DNA of 7,595 nt from Pseudomonadota bacterium (lineage in GTDB: Bacteria > Pseudomonadota > Alphaproteobacteria > Parvibaculales > Parvibaculaceae). Each line of letters starts with the position of its first letter. Within the stretch, counting starts at the first letter, position 1. Positions 1 to 6,198 of the stretch are shown one piece after another. The DNA lies in assembly GCA_021780275.1 (NCBI GenBank), contig JAJXZC010000212.1, positions 1-7,595 of the forward strand. The letters are read 5' to 3'. The notes below the pieces were generated by a model that searched no databases, was not told the origin of the DNA, and worked only from the letters and a program-made list of their open reading frames with translations. Both the position numbers and the translations under genes were made by a program.

Positions 1-222
1 AAGGTCGGGATCAGTCAGCACCGCCTCGCCGCCAGCAGCGACGACCGCCTCGGCGATCTCGCGCTCCGCGGCGGCGACGACCACCCGGCCCAGGCAAGCC
101 TCGCAGGCCCGGCGCCAGACCTGAACGATCATGGGCTCACCGGCGATATCGGCCAGCGGCTTGCCCGGAAGCCTTGTCGAGGCCATGCGGGCAGGAATAA
201 CGATAATCGGCTCGGCGGACAT
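1..222 (-). CDS. kdsB: 3-deoxy-manno-octulosonate cytidylyltransferase (CMP-KDO synthetase), N-terminal part, runs off the left edge
   Basis: The enzyme activates KDO with CTP to give CMP-KDO and pyrophosphate in the cytoplasm, supplying the inner-core sugar of lipopolysaccharide. The minus strand reads 74 codons from ATG at 222-220 to the window edge without a stop. The protein begins [20 protein letters not shown], followed by [12 protein letters not shown]. This is the nucleotide-binding PAR-x-x-S-x-R-x-PGK-x-L signature of KdsB at residues 10-22. Further on, [14 protein letters not shown] and [10 protein letters not shown] match the next beta-alpha unit of the fold. Family members are about 245-250 aa, so roughly 70% is missing to the left. 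The start fits the family, since the signature normally begins about 8-10 residues in; a weak AGAGG lies about 8 nt upstream. The gene is divergent from the cytochrome gene. The related glycosyl-nucleotidyltransferase NeuA is less likely given the KPLADIAG run. Confidence 0.95.
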   Translation of the reverse strand, partial: MSAEPIIVIPARMASTRLPGKPLADIAGEPMIVQVWRRACEACLGRVVVAAAEREIAEAVVAAGGEAVLTDPDL

Positions 223-547
223 GAAAAGCCTCTGCTCAGGTGGCGGTCCAGGGTCTGGCTGGCCCCGTCTGGCGGCCCCGTCTGGCGACATCGACGGGCC
301 AGATGCGACGGAACGCCGCAGTTTGGGCCCGTTTCGCCGCTTCCTTCCCGAGGGACGGAGCCCGCCGGGGGCCTTGCGAATGCGAGAACTTATACGGCTT
401 GCGGCGCAGACGCGGAAGCGGCTAATCTCCGCGCCAATTGCGGGGTAGGGCAAGGGTGGGCGCGCCACTACGGGCGGTTTTCCAGACCTCTGCGCCCCGA
501 CTTCGTGAATAGACATTCCGTAAACGAGCCGGGCGGAGCGAGAGCCG
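223..547. other. Non-coding divergent intergenic region between kdsB and the cytochrome c gene
   Basis: This 325-bp gap lies between two divergent genes, so it must hold the start signals of both unless they use more distant promoters. The only element that stands out is a 13-bp tandem duplication at 261-286, listed separately. A ribosome binding site for the cytochrome gene, GGAG at 535-538, lies 9 nt before its ATG. I found no sigma-70-like pair with proper spacing and no FNR-type palindrome. The only TATA-like spot is CTTATA/TATAAG at 389-394, which lacks a convincing -35 on either strand. Short open frames crossing the gap (131-448 and 240-425) resemble no family I recognise and look like GC-bias artefacts. 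Confidence 0.6.
261..286. repeat. Perfect 13-bp tandem duplication
   Basis: The unit GGCCCCGTCTGGC occurs twice head to tail, at 261-273 and 274-286, without a mismatch. A partial third copy (GGTCTGGC) lies just before it at 252-259. It sits 39 nt upstream of the kdsB start codon, within its likely 5' leader. It is probably a slippage duplication; a regulatory role is possible but not shown. Confidence 0.75.
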
Positions 548-1156
548 ATGGATAGTTTTGAACTCAACAAAATCGCAGGCGCAGTGCTGTTTTCTGTGCT
601 CGTCGTGCTCGGCGTGAAAAACCTCGCCGACTACATCTATAAAGTGGAGCCCGCCAATCCGCAGGCCTTCGTCGTCGAGGGCGTTGCCGCCGCCGGCGGT
701 GAAGCCGGTGCGGCGGCGGAAGCCGCGCCCGCCGAGGAGCCCCTCCCCGTCCTGCTCGCCAAGGCCGACAAGGCCAAGGGCGAAGCCCAGTCGAAGAAGT
801 GCCAGGCCTGCCACAACCTTCAGGAAGGCGCCGGCGCCAAGATCGGCCCCGATCTTTATGGCGTGCTCGGTCGTCCGGTCGCCAGCGCGGCTGGTTTCGG
901 TTACTCGGACGCGATGAAGAAGAAGGGCGGCAAGTGGACCCTCGAAGAACTCTTCCACTTCGTGAAGGATCCGCGCGGCTATGTCTCCGGCACGGCGATG
1001 TCGTTTGCCGGCATCAAGAACCCGCAGCAGCGCGCCGACCTGCTCGTCTATCTGAACACGCTGGGCTCGAACCTGCCGCTCCCGGCAGCCGAGGCCGCGC
1101 CGGCTGCTGCTCCCGCTGCCGCGGCAAAGCCCGCAGAGGCTGCGCCGAAGAAGTAA
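548..1156 (+). CDS. cycM: Membrane-anchored class I cytochrome c (CycM type)
   Basis: This 202-aa mono-heme cytochrome should sit on the periplasmic face of the inner membrane and pass electrons between the bc1 complex and an aa3-type oxidase, as CycM of Bradyrhizobium is thought to do. Residues about 9-27 form one hydrophobic segment ([15 protein letters not shown]) with no clear signal peptidase site, so it probably stays as an uncleaved anchor. An Ala/Glu/Pro linker (about 46-66) leads to the cytochrome domain. This has the heme-binding CQACH (85-89; Cys85, Cys88, axial His89), then [10 protein letters not shown] (100-109). Met151 in GTAMSFAG (148-155) is the likely sixth ligand, and [10 protein letters not shown] (163-172) is the terminal helix. 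A low-complexity Ala/Pro/Lys tail (about 177-202) follows the domain. The start is supported by GGAG 9 nt upstream. The gene ends 25 nt before a strong terminator and appears monocistronic. The family is certain; the CycM assignment and electron partner are inferred. Confidence 0.93.
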   Translation: MDSFELNKIAGAVLFSVLVVLGVKNLADYIYKVEPANPQAFVVEGVAAAGGEAGAAAEAAPAEEPLPVLLAKADKAKGEAQSKKCQACHNLQEGAGAKIGPDLYGVLGRPVASAAGFGYSDAMKKKGGKWTLEELFHFVKDPRGYVSGTAMSFAGIKNPQQRADLLVYLNTLGSNLPLPAAEAAPAAAPAAAAKPAEAAPKK

Positions 1157-1158
1157 TC

Positions 1159-1174
1159 GTCCGGCTTGCCGGAC
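1159..1174 (+). other. Short hairpin just after the cytochrome stop codon
   Basis: GTCCGGC (1159-1165) and GCCGGAC (1168-1174) are perfect inverted arms around TT, so a 6-bp stem with a CTTG loop is the realistic form. It begins 2 nt after the stop codon and 6 nt before the main terminator stem. No T-tract follows it, so it is not a terminator alone. It may protect the 3' end of the message or assist termination. Confidence 0.5.
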
Positions 1175-1180
1175 CGGAAC

Positions 1181-1215
1181 AAAGCGCCCGGAAGAAATTC
1201 CGGGCGCTTTTTCTT
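1181..1215 (+). terminator. Rho-independent terminator of the cytochrome c gene
   Basis: A perfect 13-bp stem pairs 1181-1193 (AAAGCGCCCGGAA) with 1198-1210 (TTCCGGGCGCTTT) around a GAAA loop. A T-rich run, TTTTTCTT, covers 1208-1215. Stem length, GC core and T-tract are all typical of intrinsic terminators. The arms begin with AAA and end with TTT, so the structure could also work on the opposite strand. It separates cytochrome transcription from the peptide-transporter operon downstream. Confidence 0.92.
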
Positions 1216-1292
1216 GCGCAGATTTCATCCGCCATCGCGGCAAGGCTCGCGCTAGTCTCAAAAAATGGCCACAATGTCTGACAAGTCTCGAG

Positions 1293-1327
1293 GCATTGCG
1301 GCGCGGAACGATCGCCGCCGCATATGC
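1293..1327 (+). promoter_or_regulatory. Imperfect leader hairpin upstream of the first binding-protein gene
   Basis: GCATTGCGGCG (1293-1303) pairs with CGCCGC (1316-1321), A1322 and ATGC (1324-1327), giving 11 bp with one bulged T at 1323 and a 12-nt loop. An alternative register pairs 1298-1303 with 1313-1318. The stem ends 6 nt before the GGAGGG ribosome binding site at 1334-1339, so it would lie in the 5' leader if transcription starts upstream of about 1290. It could influence translation or simply reflect GC-rich sequence. No T-tract follows, so it is not an intrinsic terminator. Confidence 0.35.
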
Positions 1328-1333
1328 GACTTC

Positions 1334-1339
1334 GGAGGG
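1334..1339 (+). promoter_or_regulatory. Ribosome binding site that decides the start of the first binding protein
   Basis: GGAGGG lies 3 nt before ATG 1343, or 5-6 nt if the GGAG core is taken as the pairing element. An upstream in-frame ATG at 1265 has no purine-rich site before it. Starting there would put 26 polar, Arg-rich residues ahead of an obvious signal peptide. Those codons include ACA, TCT, CGA, ATA and GGG, unlike the G/C-ending codons of the gene body. Confidence 0.8.
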
Positions 1340-1342
1340 GAA

Positions 1343-3205
1343 ATGACGTTCAGCAAGGCCGTGTTCGCACTGGCGCTCACTCTTTCGGCCGCCGGTACTT
1401 TGAACTTGCCCTCAGCCGCACGCGCCGCCGATGCCGAGCGGTACGGCGCCTCGCTCTTCGGCGACCTCAAATACGGCCCCGGCTTCAAGCATTTCGACTA
1501 TGTGAACCCGGATGCACCCAAGGGCGGCGAACTGCGCTACGCGGCCATCGGCACTTTCGACAGTCTCAACGCCTATATTGTCAAGGGCGAGGTCGGCGCC
1601 GGTATCAACCTCATCTACGACACGCTGCTCGAACCGAGCATGGACGAGCCGGGCGCGGAATACGGGCTCATCGCGGAGACGATTTCCTATCCGGACGATT
1701 TTTCATCCGTCACCTTCAAGCTGCGCAAGGAAGCGCGCTTTCAGGACGGCACGCCCATCACGCCCGAAGACGTCATCTGGACCTTCGAGACGCTGAAGAA
1801 GCTCCACCCCTTCTACGCCGCCTATTACCGCAACATCGAGAAAGCCGAGAAGATCGGCGCGGACGGTGTGCGCTTTGTCTTTTCCGTCAAAGGCAATCGC
1901 GAGCTGCCGCAGATCACGGGGCAGTTACCCGTGCTGCCCAAACACTACTGGATGGGCAAGGACGCCAAGGGGCGCCCGCGCGACATTTCGCAGACAACCC
2001 TCGAAGCGCCGATCGGCAGCGGACCTTATCGCATTGCGCAGGTCGTGCCGGGCCGCACCATTCTCTACGAGCGGGTGAAGGATTATTGGGCGAAGGATCT
2101 GCCCGTCAAACGCGGCACCAACAATTTCGACCGGCTGCGCTTCGACTATTACGGCGATCCCATCGTCGCCTTTCAAGCGTTCAAGGCGGATCAGGTGGAT
2201 CTGCGCATCGAAACCAGCGCGAAGAACTGGGCCACGGGCTACGACTTCCCCGCCGTGCGCGACGGACGCGTGAAGCGCGAAGAGATCAGGATGCGCAACC
2301 CCTCCGGCATGCAGGGCTTTGCCTTCAATCTCCGCCGCGAGATATTTCAGGACGAGCGCGTCCGCGAGGCTTTCAACTGGGCGTTCGATTTCGAGTGGCA
2401 GAACAAGAATATCTTCTCCGGGCAATATGCGCGCACGGACAGCTATTTCGCCAATTCCGAACTCGCGTCGCGCGGCGTACCTCAAGGCCTCGAACTCGAA
2501 ATGCTGAAGACCTTCGAGAAGGAGCTTCCGCCAGAACTTTTCACGACGCCCTACAGCAATCCAAAGACGGATGGCAGCGGCAACAATCGCGCCAATCTGC
2601 GCCGCGCCGCTGAACTTCTGGACGCTGCCGGCTGGAAGATCGTCAACGGCACGCGCATGAAGGACGGCAAGCCGCTCGCCGTCGAATTCCTGCTGGCGGA
2701 CCCGCAATTCGAGCGCGTCGTCGCGCCCTACAAGCAGTCGCTCGACAGGCTCGGCATCAAGGTGACGCTGCGCAGCGTCGACACGGCGCAATATCAGAAC
2801 CGCCTCGACAATCGCGATTTCGATATCGTGGTGGAAAGCTTTGGCCAATCGCTCTCGCCCGGCAACGAGCAGCGCGAATTCTGGGGCTGCGATGCCGCCA
2901 AGCGCGTGGGAAGCAGGAACGTCATCGGCATTTGCGATCCGGTCGTCGAGAAGCTCATCGACCGCGTGATCTTCGCGAAGAGCCGTGAGGAGCTCGTAGC
3001 CGCGACCCATGCGCTGGACCGCGTGCTTCTCTGGCGCCATTACGTCGTGCCGCAATGGTATTCGCCTTTCGCTCGCGTCGCCTATTGGTCGCGACTGACG
3101 CATCCCGGGAAGATGCCGGATTTCTCGATCGGCTTCCCCGATATCTGGTGGTATGACGCGAGCGGCCAGAAGGCGCCTGCCCAGAGCGCGCCTGCGAAGC
3201 CATGA
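1343..3205 (+). CDS. yejA: Periplasmic oligopeptide-binding protein of a Yej-type ABC importer (first paralogue)
   Basis: This 620-aa family-5 (SBP_bac_5) binding protein should capture peptides or peptide-bearing molecules in the periplasm and hand them to YejB/YejE. A Sec signal peptide covers residues 1-28: MTFSK, a hydrophobic core, then SAARA before ADAERYG. The YejA-like block follows: LFGDLKYGPGF, HFDYVNPDAPKGG (about 50-62) and DSLNAYIVKG. Typical family-5 motifs come next: RKEARFQDGTPITPEDV (about 128-144), GSGPYRI, and VREAFNWAFDFEW in the second lobe. The C-terminus has YVVPQWYSP and a final DIWWYDASG. Length fits the 600-630 aa family. The mature protein has just two cysteines, Cys516 and Cys531, in WGCDAAK and IGICDPVV, placed like a DppA disulfide pair. 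The stop overlaps the next gene's start (ATGA at 3202-3205). Family and operon role are secure; the ligand is inferred. Either paralogue could be the true YejA orthologue. Confidence 0.93.
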   Translation: MTFSKAVFALALTLSAAGTLNLPSAARAADAERYGASLFGDLKYGPGFKHFDYVNPDAPKGGELRYAAIGTFDSLNAYIVKGEVGAGINLIYDTLLEPSMDEPGAEYGLIAETISYPDDFSSVTFKLRKEARFQDGTPITPEDVIWTFETLKKLHPFYAAYYRNIEKAEKIGADGVRFVFSVKGNRELPQITGQLPVLPKHYWMGKDAKGRPRDISQTTLEAPIGSGPYRIAQVVPGRTILYERVKDYWAKDLPVKRGTNNFDRLRFDYYGDPIVAFQAFKADQVDLRIETSAKNWATGYDFPAVRDGRVKREEIRMRNPSGMQGFAFNLRREIFQDERVREAFNWAFDFEWQNKNIFSGQYARTDSYFANSELASRGVPQGLELEMLKTFEKELPPELFTTPYSNPKTDGSGNNRANLRRAAELLDAAGWKIVNGTRMKDGKPLAVEFLLADPQFERVVAPYKQSLDRLGIKVTLRSVDTAQYQNRLDNRDFDIVVESFGQSLSPGNEQREFWGCDAAKRVGSRNVIGICDPVVEKLIDRVIFAKSREELVAATHALDRVLLWRHYVVPQWYSPFARVAYWSRLTHPGKMPDFSIGFPDIWWYDASGQKAPAQSAPAKP

Positions 3206-5088
3206 CATCGAAGTTCGACCTTCCGCGCCGCAACGTGCTCGGCCTGATGGGCGCGAGCCTCGGCCTGAGCCTGCTGCCCGCGCCCTTGCGCGCGCAGACC
3301 GCCGGCGCCGACACGGGGCGGCTTCACGGACTGTCGATCTTCGGCAATCTCAAATATCAGCCGGGCTTCACGCATTTCGACTATGTGGCCCCGGATGCTC
3401 CCAAGGGGGGCACGCTTTCGCAGACGCCGTCGAACGGCGCCTATAACGCTTCGCTGCTCAGCTTCGACACGCTCAACGGCTTCATCCTCAAGGGCGATGC
3501 GCCGCCCGGCCTCGAATATGTTTTCGACACGCTGATGACGCGCGCCTATGACGAAGAAGACGCGGTCTATAGCCTCGCCGCCGAGAGCGTCGAAATCCGC
3601 GACAAGGGCAACCGGCTTCTCTTTCACATGCGCGAGGCCGCGCGTTTTCACGACGGCTCGAGGCTCACCGCCGAGGATGCGGCCTTCTCGTTCAATCTGC
3701 TGAAGGCGAAAGGCCATCCGCTCATCGCGCTCAATCTGCGCGAGATGAAAGAAGCGAAGGCACTCGACGCCGCGACGCTCTCCATCGTCTTTACCGGCAA
3801 CCAGACGCGCGACCTCGCGATCTACATCGCGGGCGGATTGCCGATCTTTTCCAAGGCCTGGTACACGGCCCACGCCTTCGACGAGACGACGCTTGTGCCG
3901 CCTCTCGGAAGCGGTCCTTACCAGATCGGCGCTTTCAAAGCGGGCAACTTCATCACCTATGAACGCGTGGCCGACTATTGGGCGCGCGATCTCAATGTGA
4001 ATGTGGGCCAGTGGAATTTCGACAAGCTCCGCTTCGACTTCTATCGCGACCGCACTGCCGCCTTCGAGGCCTTTGCCTCCGGGCAATACAGGTTTCGCGA
4101 GGAATTCACGTCGAAGACATGGGCGACGCAATATGATTTCCCGGCGGTGAAGGATGGCCGCGTGAAGCTCGAAACGCTGCCGGACCACACGCCGTCCGGC
4201 GCGCAGGGCTGGTTCATCAACACGCGGCGCGAGAAATTCGCCGATCCGCGCGTGCGCGAGGCGCTGACCATCGCCTTCGACTTCGAATGGACGAACAAGA
4301 ATCTCTTCTACGGCCTTTATCGGCGGACGGTGAGCTTCTTCGAGAATTCGCCGATGCGCGCCGAAGGCCTGCCGTCACCGGAAGAGCTGAAGCTGCTCGA
4401 ACCCTGGCGGGCAAAGCTGCCCGAGTCCGTCTTCGGGCCCGCCTATGCGCCACCGCTTACCGACGGCAGCGGTCAGGATCGCAAGCTTCTGCGACGCGCG
4501 TCGGAACTTCTCGAACAGGCAGGATGGAAGATCACCGACGGCGCCCGGAAAAATGCCAAAGGCGAGGCGCTGACCGTCGAGTTCCTTGGCGACGATCCGA
4601 TCCTTCAGCGCATTGAAGGCCCCTATATCAAGAACCTGAAACTTCTTGGCATCGCGGCGCAATCTCGCCTCGTCGACTCGGCGCAGTTCCAGAAGCGGAT
4701 CAAGTCATATGACTTCGATCTGACCGTGCAGCGCTATTCGCTGGGCCTCACGCCCGGCATCGAGATGCGGAGCTACTGGGGTGCGGAATTTGCGAAGACC
4801 GACGGCAGCCGCAATCTCTCAGGCATCGAAAATCCGGCTATCGACGCATTGATCGAAAAGGTCATCGCCGCGCCGACCCGCGCCGACCAAATTGTTGCCG
4901 CCCGTGCCCTCGACCGCGTGCTGCGCGCCGGGCAATACTGGATTCCGCAATGGTACAAGGCGAGCTATGCGCTTGCTTACTGGGATATCTTCGCCCGACC
5001 GGCGGTGCTGCCGAAATATGATCGCGGCGTCGAACGCTGCTGGTGGTTCGACGCGGCCAAGGCAAAGAAGCTCGGGATCGAGGGTTAG
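3202..5088 (+). CDS. yejA: Periplasmic binding protein of a Yej-type ABC importer (second paralogue, twin-arginine signal)
   Basis: This 628-aa protein is a clear paralogue of its upstream neighbour and should feed the same permease. Its N-terminus, [14 protein letters not shown], carries a twin arginine (Arg9-Arg10) followed by N-V-L, a hydrophobic stretch and LRA before Gln32. This looks like a Tat signal, which would mean export after folding. Shared blocks are [10 protein letters not shown] (about 48-56), [13 protein letters not shown] (58-70), [17 protein letters not shown] (237-243), [13 protein letters not shown] and YWIPQWYKA. The C-terminus again has WWFD. Positions matching the cysteine pair of the first protein are Ala528 and Glu543; the only cysteine is Cys613, just before WWFD. 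The start has no good ribosome binding site but overlaps the previous stop as ATGA, so it is probably translated by reinitiation. The gene ends 2 nt before yejB. It may be the equivalent of Agrobacterium YepA, a muropeptide-binding protein, but sequence alone does not settle which paralogue that is. Confidence 0.92.
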   Translation: MTSKFDLPRRNVLGLMGASLGLSLLPAPLRAQTAGADTGRLHGLSIFGNLKYQPGFTHFDYVAPDAPKGGTLSQTPSNGAYNASLLSFDTLNGFILKGDAPPGLEYVFDTLMTRAYDEEDAVYSLAAESVEIRDKGNRLLFHMREAARFHDGSRLTAEDAAFSFNLLKAKGHPLIALNLREMKEAKALDAATLSIVFTGNQTRDLAIYIAGGLPIFSKAWYTAHAFDETTLVPPLGSGPYQIGAFKAGNFITYERVADYWARDLNVNVGQWNFDKLRFDFYRDRTAAFEAFASGQYRFREEFTSKTWATQYDFPAVKDGRVKLETLPDHTPSGAQGWFINTRREKFADPRVREALTIAFDFEWTNKNLFYGLYRRTVSFFENSPMRAEGLPSPEELKLLEPWRAKLPESVFGPAYAPPLTDGSGQDRKLLRRASELLEQAGWKITDGARKNAKGEALTVEFLGDDPILQRIEGPYIKNLKLLGIAAQSRLVDSAQFQKRIKSYDFDLTVQRYSLGLTPGIEMRSYWGAEFAKTDGSRNLSGIENPAIDALIEKVIAAPTRADQIVAARALDRVLRAGQYWIPQWYKASYALAYWDIFARPAVLPKYDRGVERCWWFDAAKAKKLGIEG

Positions 5089-5090
5089 AC

Positions 5091-6194
5091 ATGGCGGCTT
5101 ACATCGCACGGCGCTTACTGCTGATGATCCCGACGATTCTCGGCATCATGTTCATCAGCTTCGTCATCGTGCAATTCGCGCCGGGCGGACCCATCGAGCG
5201 CATCATCGCGCAGCTTTCGGGCACCGATGTCTCGGCCACGGCGCGCATCGGCGGCACGGGAAGCGACTTCGCGCAAGGCGCGGGCGGTGCGGCGGACGCG
5301 GCGCTCAACAGCAAATATCGCGGCGCGCGCGGTCTCGACCCGGAATTCATCAAGCAGCTCGAAGTGCAATTCGGCTTCGACAAGCCCTGGTATCAGCGTT
5401 TCGGCAAGATGATCTGGGATTATTCGCGCTTCCACTTCGGCAAGAGCTATTTCCGCGACACGGGCGTCCTCGACCTCATTCTTGAAAAAATGCCGGTGTC
5501 GATTTCGCTCGGCCTCTGGACGACGCTGCTGACTTACCTGATCTCCATTCCGCTCGGCATCAAGAAGGCGGTGGAAGACGGATCGCGCTTCGACCTCTGG
5601 ACGAGCGGCGTCATCATTGTCGGCTACGCCATTCCGGGTTTTCTCTTCGCGATCTTCCTGATCGTGCTTTTCGCGGGCGGTTCCTACTGGTCGATCTTTC
5701 CATTGCGCGGTCTTACCTCCGACAACTGGTCGGGACTGTCGCTCGCCGGAAAGGTTCTCGACTATCTCTGGCACATTGTTCTGCCAATCACGGCCATGAC
5801 GATTGGCGGCTTCGCGACCTCTACGCTGCTGACCAAAAATTCCTTCCTCGACGAGATCCGCAAGCAATATGTGACGACGGCGCGCGCCAAGGGCTTGACC
5901 GAGCAGCAGGTGCTTTATGGTCACGTCTTCCGCAATGCCATGCTTATCGTCATCGCGGGCTTTCCCGGCGCCTTTATCGGCGCGTTTTTCTCGGGCTCCA
6001 TTCTCATCGAAACGATCTTCTCGCTCGACGGGCTTGGCCTTCTCTTCTACGAGTCGATCGTCAATCGCGACTATCCCGTCGTCTTCGCCACGCTTTACGT
6101 CTTCGGCCTGCTCGGCCTCGTCGTCGCGCTGATCTCGGACCTTACCTATACATGGGTCGATCCGCGCATCGACTTCGAGTCGCGGGAGGTTTGA
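5091..6194 (+). CDS. yejB: ABC transporter permease YejB
   Basis: One of two inner-membrane channel subunits of the peptide importer, 367 aa against about 364 for E. coli YejB. It begins [20 protein letters not shown] and continues through [15 protein letters not shown], the standard DppB/OppB-family first membrane helix and following loop. A soluble periplasmic stretch (about 40-130) contains [19 protein letters not shown]. Further hydrophobic segments lie near 135-157, 172-194, 228-248, 283-305 and 333-353. The EAA loop that docks onto the ATPase is [19 protein letters not shown] (262-280), with the conserved Gly268 and the RNAM end. ATG 5091 is preceded by GAGGG (5080-5084) at 6 nt. An open frame reaches upstream to 5043, but that part lies inside the previous gene and would put charged residues before the membrane helix. 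The loop at 44-75 ([19 protein letters not shown] and on) is Gly/Ala-rich and lengthens the first periplasmic region. Confidence 0.96.
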   Translation: MAAYIARRLLLMIPTILGIMFISFVIVQFAPGGPIERIIAQLSGTDVSATARIGGTGSDFAQGAGGAADAALNSKYRGARGLDPEFIKQLEVQFGFDKPWYQRFGKMIWDYSRFHFGKSYFRDTGVLDLILEKMPVSISLGLWTTLLTYLISIPLGIKKAVEDGSRFDLWTSGVIIVGYAIPGFLFAIFLIVLFAGGSYWSIFPLRGLTSDNWSGLSLAGKVLDYLWHIVLPITAMTIGGFATSTLLTKNSFLDEIRKQYVTTARAKGLTEQQVLYGHVFRNAMLIVIAGFPGAFIGAFFSGSILIETIFSLDGLGLLFYESIVNRDYPVVFATLYVFGLLGLVVALISDLTYTWVDPRIDFESREV

Positions 6195-6198
6195 GGTA

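Noticed and set aside
336..422. Perfect 9-bp inverted repeat GCCGCTTCC / GGAAGCGGC separated by 69 nt
   Set aside because: In 325 bp of GC-rich sequence a distant 9-bp match is quite likely by chance, and there is no supporting structure between the arms.
389..422. Possible minus-strand promoter for kdsB with TATAAG as -10
   Set aside because: The hexamer at the correct 17-nt spacing is TTCCGC, a poor -35, and the site is about 167 nt from the start codon.
240..425. Small gene in the kdsB-cytochrome gap
   Set aside because: It has no ribosome binding site, its composition is Arg/Ala-rich and frame-shadow-like, and it crosses the 13-bp repeat.
422..1261. Minus-strand open frame of 279 codons covering the cytochrome gene
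   Set aside because: It spans the intrinsic terminator and lies opposite a certain cytochrome with an intact CxxCH motif. Its product is Arg/Gly/Leu-rich with no family resemblance.
1275..1283. Short palindrome TGTCTGACA in the transporter leader as an operator
   Set aside because: The arms are only 4 nt, do not extend further, and match no regulator site that I can name.
1265..1342. N-terminal extension of the first binding protein from ATG 1265
   Set aside because: It has no ribosome binding site, uses atypical codons, and would bury the signal peptide behind 26 polar residues. ATG 1343 has GGAGGG just upstream.
1925..3208. Long open frame on the minus strand opposite the first binding-protein gene (about 427 codons)
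   Set aside because: It is antisense to a gene with clear family motifs, has no recognisable domain, and such frames are common opposite GC-rich genes with G/C-biased third positions. The minus-strand frames at 3082-4188 and 5115-6254 are dismissed for the same reason.
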